A DNA stretch of 15,026 bases from contig CAOKJJ010000126.1 of the NCBI GenBank assembly GCA_948468465.1, forward strand, positions 1 through 15,026, written 5' to 3'. This stretch comes from an uncultured Eubacterium sp. Its GTDB lineage: Bacteria; Bacillota_A; Clostridia; Lachnospirales; Lachnospiraceae. Positions 13,049 to 15,026 of this stretch are shown piece by piece. Within the stretch, counting starts at the first letter, position 1; each line of letters opens with the position of its first letter. Below the pieces are notes generated by a model. That model was not told the origin of the DNA, searched no databases, and saw only the letters and a list, made by a program, of their open reading frames with translations. The position numbers and the translations under genes are program-made.

Positions 13049-14905
13049 CATGAAAATGAGAAAAGGAATCTACGGAAGGAAATAATATTTTTGTTTGTTC
13101 TGATAAACATAGCATCATTTCCTTGTATATATTTTCTGCAATTGTCAAATGGACTCGACCAGTCATGGATATTTGCATTAAATTATATCAATAACACCGA
13201 AGCAAAGTTTGGGGAAGATCATTTTTTTACCTATGGCCCTCTGGGATTCTTGGGGCGTTGCCAGGATATAGGTAATAATCTTTTTATTGGAGTACTGTTT
13301 TGGATGTTGATTACACTTATGCAAATTTACTTGTATAAACGGTTGTTTGATCAAGTGGAGCATTTATTATTTGCTGGAATTGCATCTGCATTGATTATAT
13401 TGGCATTACCGGTCAGTGAAGCGGATCTTTATTTATGTTTTTTAAATTTGATAGCATTACTGCTTGTATACAGGTATGAAGATTATTACAGCAAATGGAT
13501 TGCGGTATTTTTAAGCGGGGTTATTTTTCTGTTTAAATTTTCAGGAACGGTTCTGTTAATGGCTACGTTGACCGTGTTTGTTCTATGTGTTCTGGCAGAA
13601 AAAAAGCCAGTGAAAACGATAATAGTATTTTTATGCTGCTTTATGGTTGGACCGATCGGTTATTTCATCTATCATCCGTCGCTGCAGTCACTATTCCGTT
13701 ATATAAGGGCCGCAGCTGAAATATCGTTAGGGTATAATACGTCGATGTCACTCGATACATATGGAATATATTATTTTTGGGTTGTTTGTGTGGTTATCTG
13801 TTATGTATATTTGCTGTTTTACGGTATCTGTATGCATCGGAAACATTGGAATTGTTTTTTGATGCTGGCACCAGCTTGTTTTTTTTGGTATAAAGAAGGG
13901 TTTGTACGAAATGACGGACATTATACACTGGCATTGGTGGGGCTTTTGCTCATTTGTTCCCTGTTGCTGTTTTTTGTTGATTTCAGGCAATGGCTGGTAG
14001 TAGGTGCGGGGCATAAAATACTGACACAGGTATGCGTATGTTGTTTGTGTGTGATTGTGCTGGTACCGGTGATGGGGAATGGAAAAACGTTAGAAGGATC
14101 GCTGCAGACATCAGCATCAAATATTTTCCAGTTTCCGAAGTTATTGGATGACTGCCGCAAACAGGACAGAAGTCTGTTGCAGGAACATAACCAGCAGTTT
14201 ATGGAGATTATCGGTGACCATACCTATACGACATTTCCGTGGGAAATTACAGAGAATATCAGCTATGAGAATCGAAATTTTAAAATTGCACCGCTGCTGC
14301 AAAACTATACGATTTATACGCCTTATTTAGATTGTCTGAATGCACGGTTTTATATAGGAGAGGATGCGCCGGAATATATCATTATGTATTTGAGCACCAT
14401 TGACGGCAGGCTTCCGTTAGTGGAAACGCCCGCGACGTGGGAAAATATTTATAAGAATTATGGGATTGATGCAGTAGATGGAGAAAAATTACTGTTGAAA
14501 AAACGTGAAAAGCCATTGCGGAAAGAATCAGCGGTATGTGATACAAAAATGTATCGGATGAATGAATGGATAGATATACCAAAGGGCTCAGCTTTTGCGG
14601 AAATAGATACAAGGCTTTCCGTAAAAGGCCGTCTGGAAAATCTGATTTATAAGATTTTGCCGGTAAATTTGGAAGTGGTTTATACGGACGGGACCGTCAG
14701 GACGGGAAGAGTTATTTTAGACAATTTCACAGAGGGCATTGATATTGGTTCCCTTGTCTGGGACCAGGATGATTTCCAAAAGTATATGAAGCTGGAAGAA
14801 AGGGACAGGCAAGCCATCGGTATCCGTATTACGGGACCGGGAGCCGGGCAGTATGATGACCGTGTGGAAGTTACTTTCTATAGCGGTGGGTGGAGAAAGG
14901 AGTAG
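13046..14905 (+). CDS. large polytopic membrane protein, possible GT-C-type glycosyltransferase
   Basis: A 619-residue protein from the TTG start (633 from ATG 13004). Residues 1-345 contain about ten or eleven hydrophobic spans: the first near 13-32, others near 78-96, 105-122, 126-142, 150-164, 168-183, 190-208, 242-261, 267-281 and 293-311, and the last near 328-343. The first outer loop has NGLDQSW (35-41) and FFTYGPLGFL (60-69). KFSGT follows a mid-chain span, and VRNDGHYTLAL lies at 287-297. From about 345 to the end is a soluble domain, probably extracytoplasmic, with YTIYTPYL, APEYIIMYLSTIDGRLP and a beta-rich tail. An acidic residue in the first outer loop and a soluble C-terminal domain are features of GT-C enzymes that use lipid-linked donors, so a role in decorating the exported glycan is possible. 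No family is securely recognised. Confidence 0.85.
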   Translation: MHENEKRNLRKEIIFLFVLINIASFPCIYFLQLSNGLDQSWIFALNYINNTEAKFGEDHFFTYGPLGFLGRCQDIGNNLFIGVLFWMLITLMQIYLYKRLFDQVEHLLFAGIASALIILALPVSEADLYLCFLNLIALLLVYRYEDYYSKWIAVFLSGVIFLFKFSGTVLLMATLTVFVLCVLAEKKPVKTIIVFLCCFMVGPIGYFIYHPSLQSLFRYIRAAAEISLGYNTSMSLDTYGIYYFWVVCVVICYVYLLFYGICMHRKHWNCFLMLAPACFFWYKEGFVRNDGHYTLALVGLLLICSLLLFFVDFRQWLVVGAGHKILTQVCVCCLCVIVLVPVMGNGKTLEGSLQTSASNIFQFPKLLDDCRKQDRSLLQEHNQQFMEIIGDHTYTTFPWEITENISYENRNFKIAPLLQNYTIYTPYLDCLNARFYIGEDAPEYIIMYLSTIDGRLPLVETPATWENIYKNYGIDAVDGEKLLLKKREKPLRKESAVCDTKMYRMNEWIDIPKGSAFAEIDTRLSVKGRLENLIYKILPVNLEVVYTDGTVRTGRVILDNFTEGIDIGSLVWDQDDFQKYMKLEERDRQAIGIRITGPGAGQYDDRVEVTFYSGGWRKE

Positions 14906-14908
14906 CGG

Positions 14909-15026
14909 ATGAGAGTAGGAATTATAGGCTTGGGTTATGTTGGCCTGACATTGGCTGTGGCGGCAGCTTCGAAAGGAATAGATGTATATGGAGTGGAAGT
15001 GAACAGCCATATAAAGGAATGCTTAA
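14909..15026 (+). CDS. nucleotide-sugar dehydrogenase, N-terminal part (UDP-glucose/GDP-mannose dehydrogenase family)
   Basis: Thirty-nine codons are present before the window ends. MRVGIIGLGYVGLTLAVAAA is the Rossmann GxGxxG motif typical of UDP-sugar dehydrogenases (Ugd, WecC and related), followed by KGIDVYGVEVN, where an acidic residue ends the second strand as expected for NAD binding. AAAGGAG at 14896-14902 lies 6 nt before the ATG, and the previous gene ends 3 bp upstream, so it is part of the same operon. The family oxidises the C6 hydroxyl of UDP-hexoses or UDP-N-acetylhexosamines to carboxylate. The exact substrate cannot be decided from this fragment. It implies an acidic sugar in the glycan. 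Confidence 0.9.
   Translation, partial: MRVGIIGLGYVGLTLAVAAASKGIDVYGVEVNSHIKECL

Noticed and set aside
13046..14905. Wzy-type O-antigen polymerase
   Set aside because: The pathway has an ABC exporter, which normally needs no Wzy, and the large soluble C-terminal domain and the TYGPLGF motif do not match what I know of Wzy.
1..15026. tRNA, rRNA, CRISPR arrays, transposases, integrases or recombinases
   Set aside because: None recognised on either strand; in particular no invertase gene for the putative switch is in the window.

Overview
The window looks like a chromosomal segment of a spore-forming, moderate-GC member of the Clostridia, most likely a gut Lachnospiraceae. Pointers are the 3' end of an alpha/beta-type small acid-soluble spore protein at the left edge, strong AGGAGG-type ribosome binding sites, and the gene content of the rest. 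The family-level placement is inference; no rRNA or other marker gene is present.

Layout: (1) 1-168, the spore-protein tail, closed by a clear rho-independent terminator at 231-267. (2) 268-659, an AT-rich gene-free stretch. It contains a perfect 25-bp inverted repeat (303-327 and 604-628) around 276 bp, with promoter-like sequences near both inner ends, one pointing outward on each side. This has the architecture of an invertible (phase-variable) promoter cassette, and it lies just upstream of everything that follows. (3) 660-15026, one uninterrupted rightward operon of ten genes with overlaps or very short gaps: an XRE-type regulator, a GT4 glycosyltransferase, two GT2 glycosyltransferases, a WbsX/GH99-like protein, an ABC-2 exporter permease, an exporter ATPase fused to a zinc-ribbon/methyltransferase-like domain, a 1488-residue multidomain protein (methyltransferase, beta domain, coiled coil, WbsX, pentapeptide repeat, RgpF-like), another methyltransferase, a large polytopic membrane protein, and the start of a nucleotide-sugar dehydrogenase.

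How it fits together (inference): the operon builds a cell-surface polysaccharide on the cytoplasmic face using the glycosyltransferases and WbsX/RgpF modules, and exports it by a Wzm/Wzt (TagG/TagH)-type ABC transporter. Three methyltransferase-like modules, one fused to the exporter ATPase and one to the large assembly protein, suggest a methylated or methyl-capped glycan whose capping may be tied to export. The dehydrogenase would supply a uronic-acid-type nucleotide sugar.

The most interesting theme is that the locus carries three kinds of hypervariable DNA: a probable invertible promoter, an in-frame 15-bp tandem repeat inside the 1488-residue gene, and a G9 homopolymer inside a methyltransferase gene. 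Together these could switch the glycan on or off and vary its structure. No recombinase gene is visible in the window, so the invertase would have to be encoded elsewhere.
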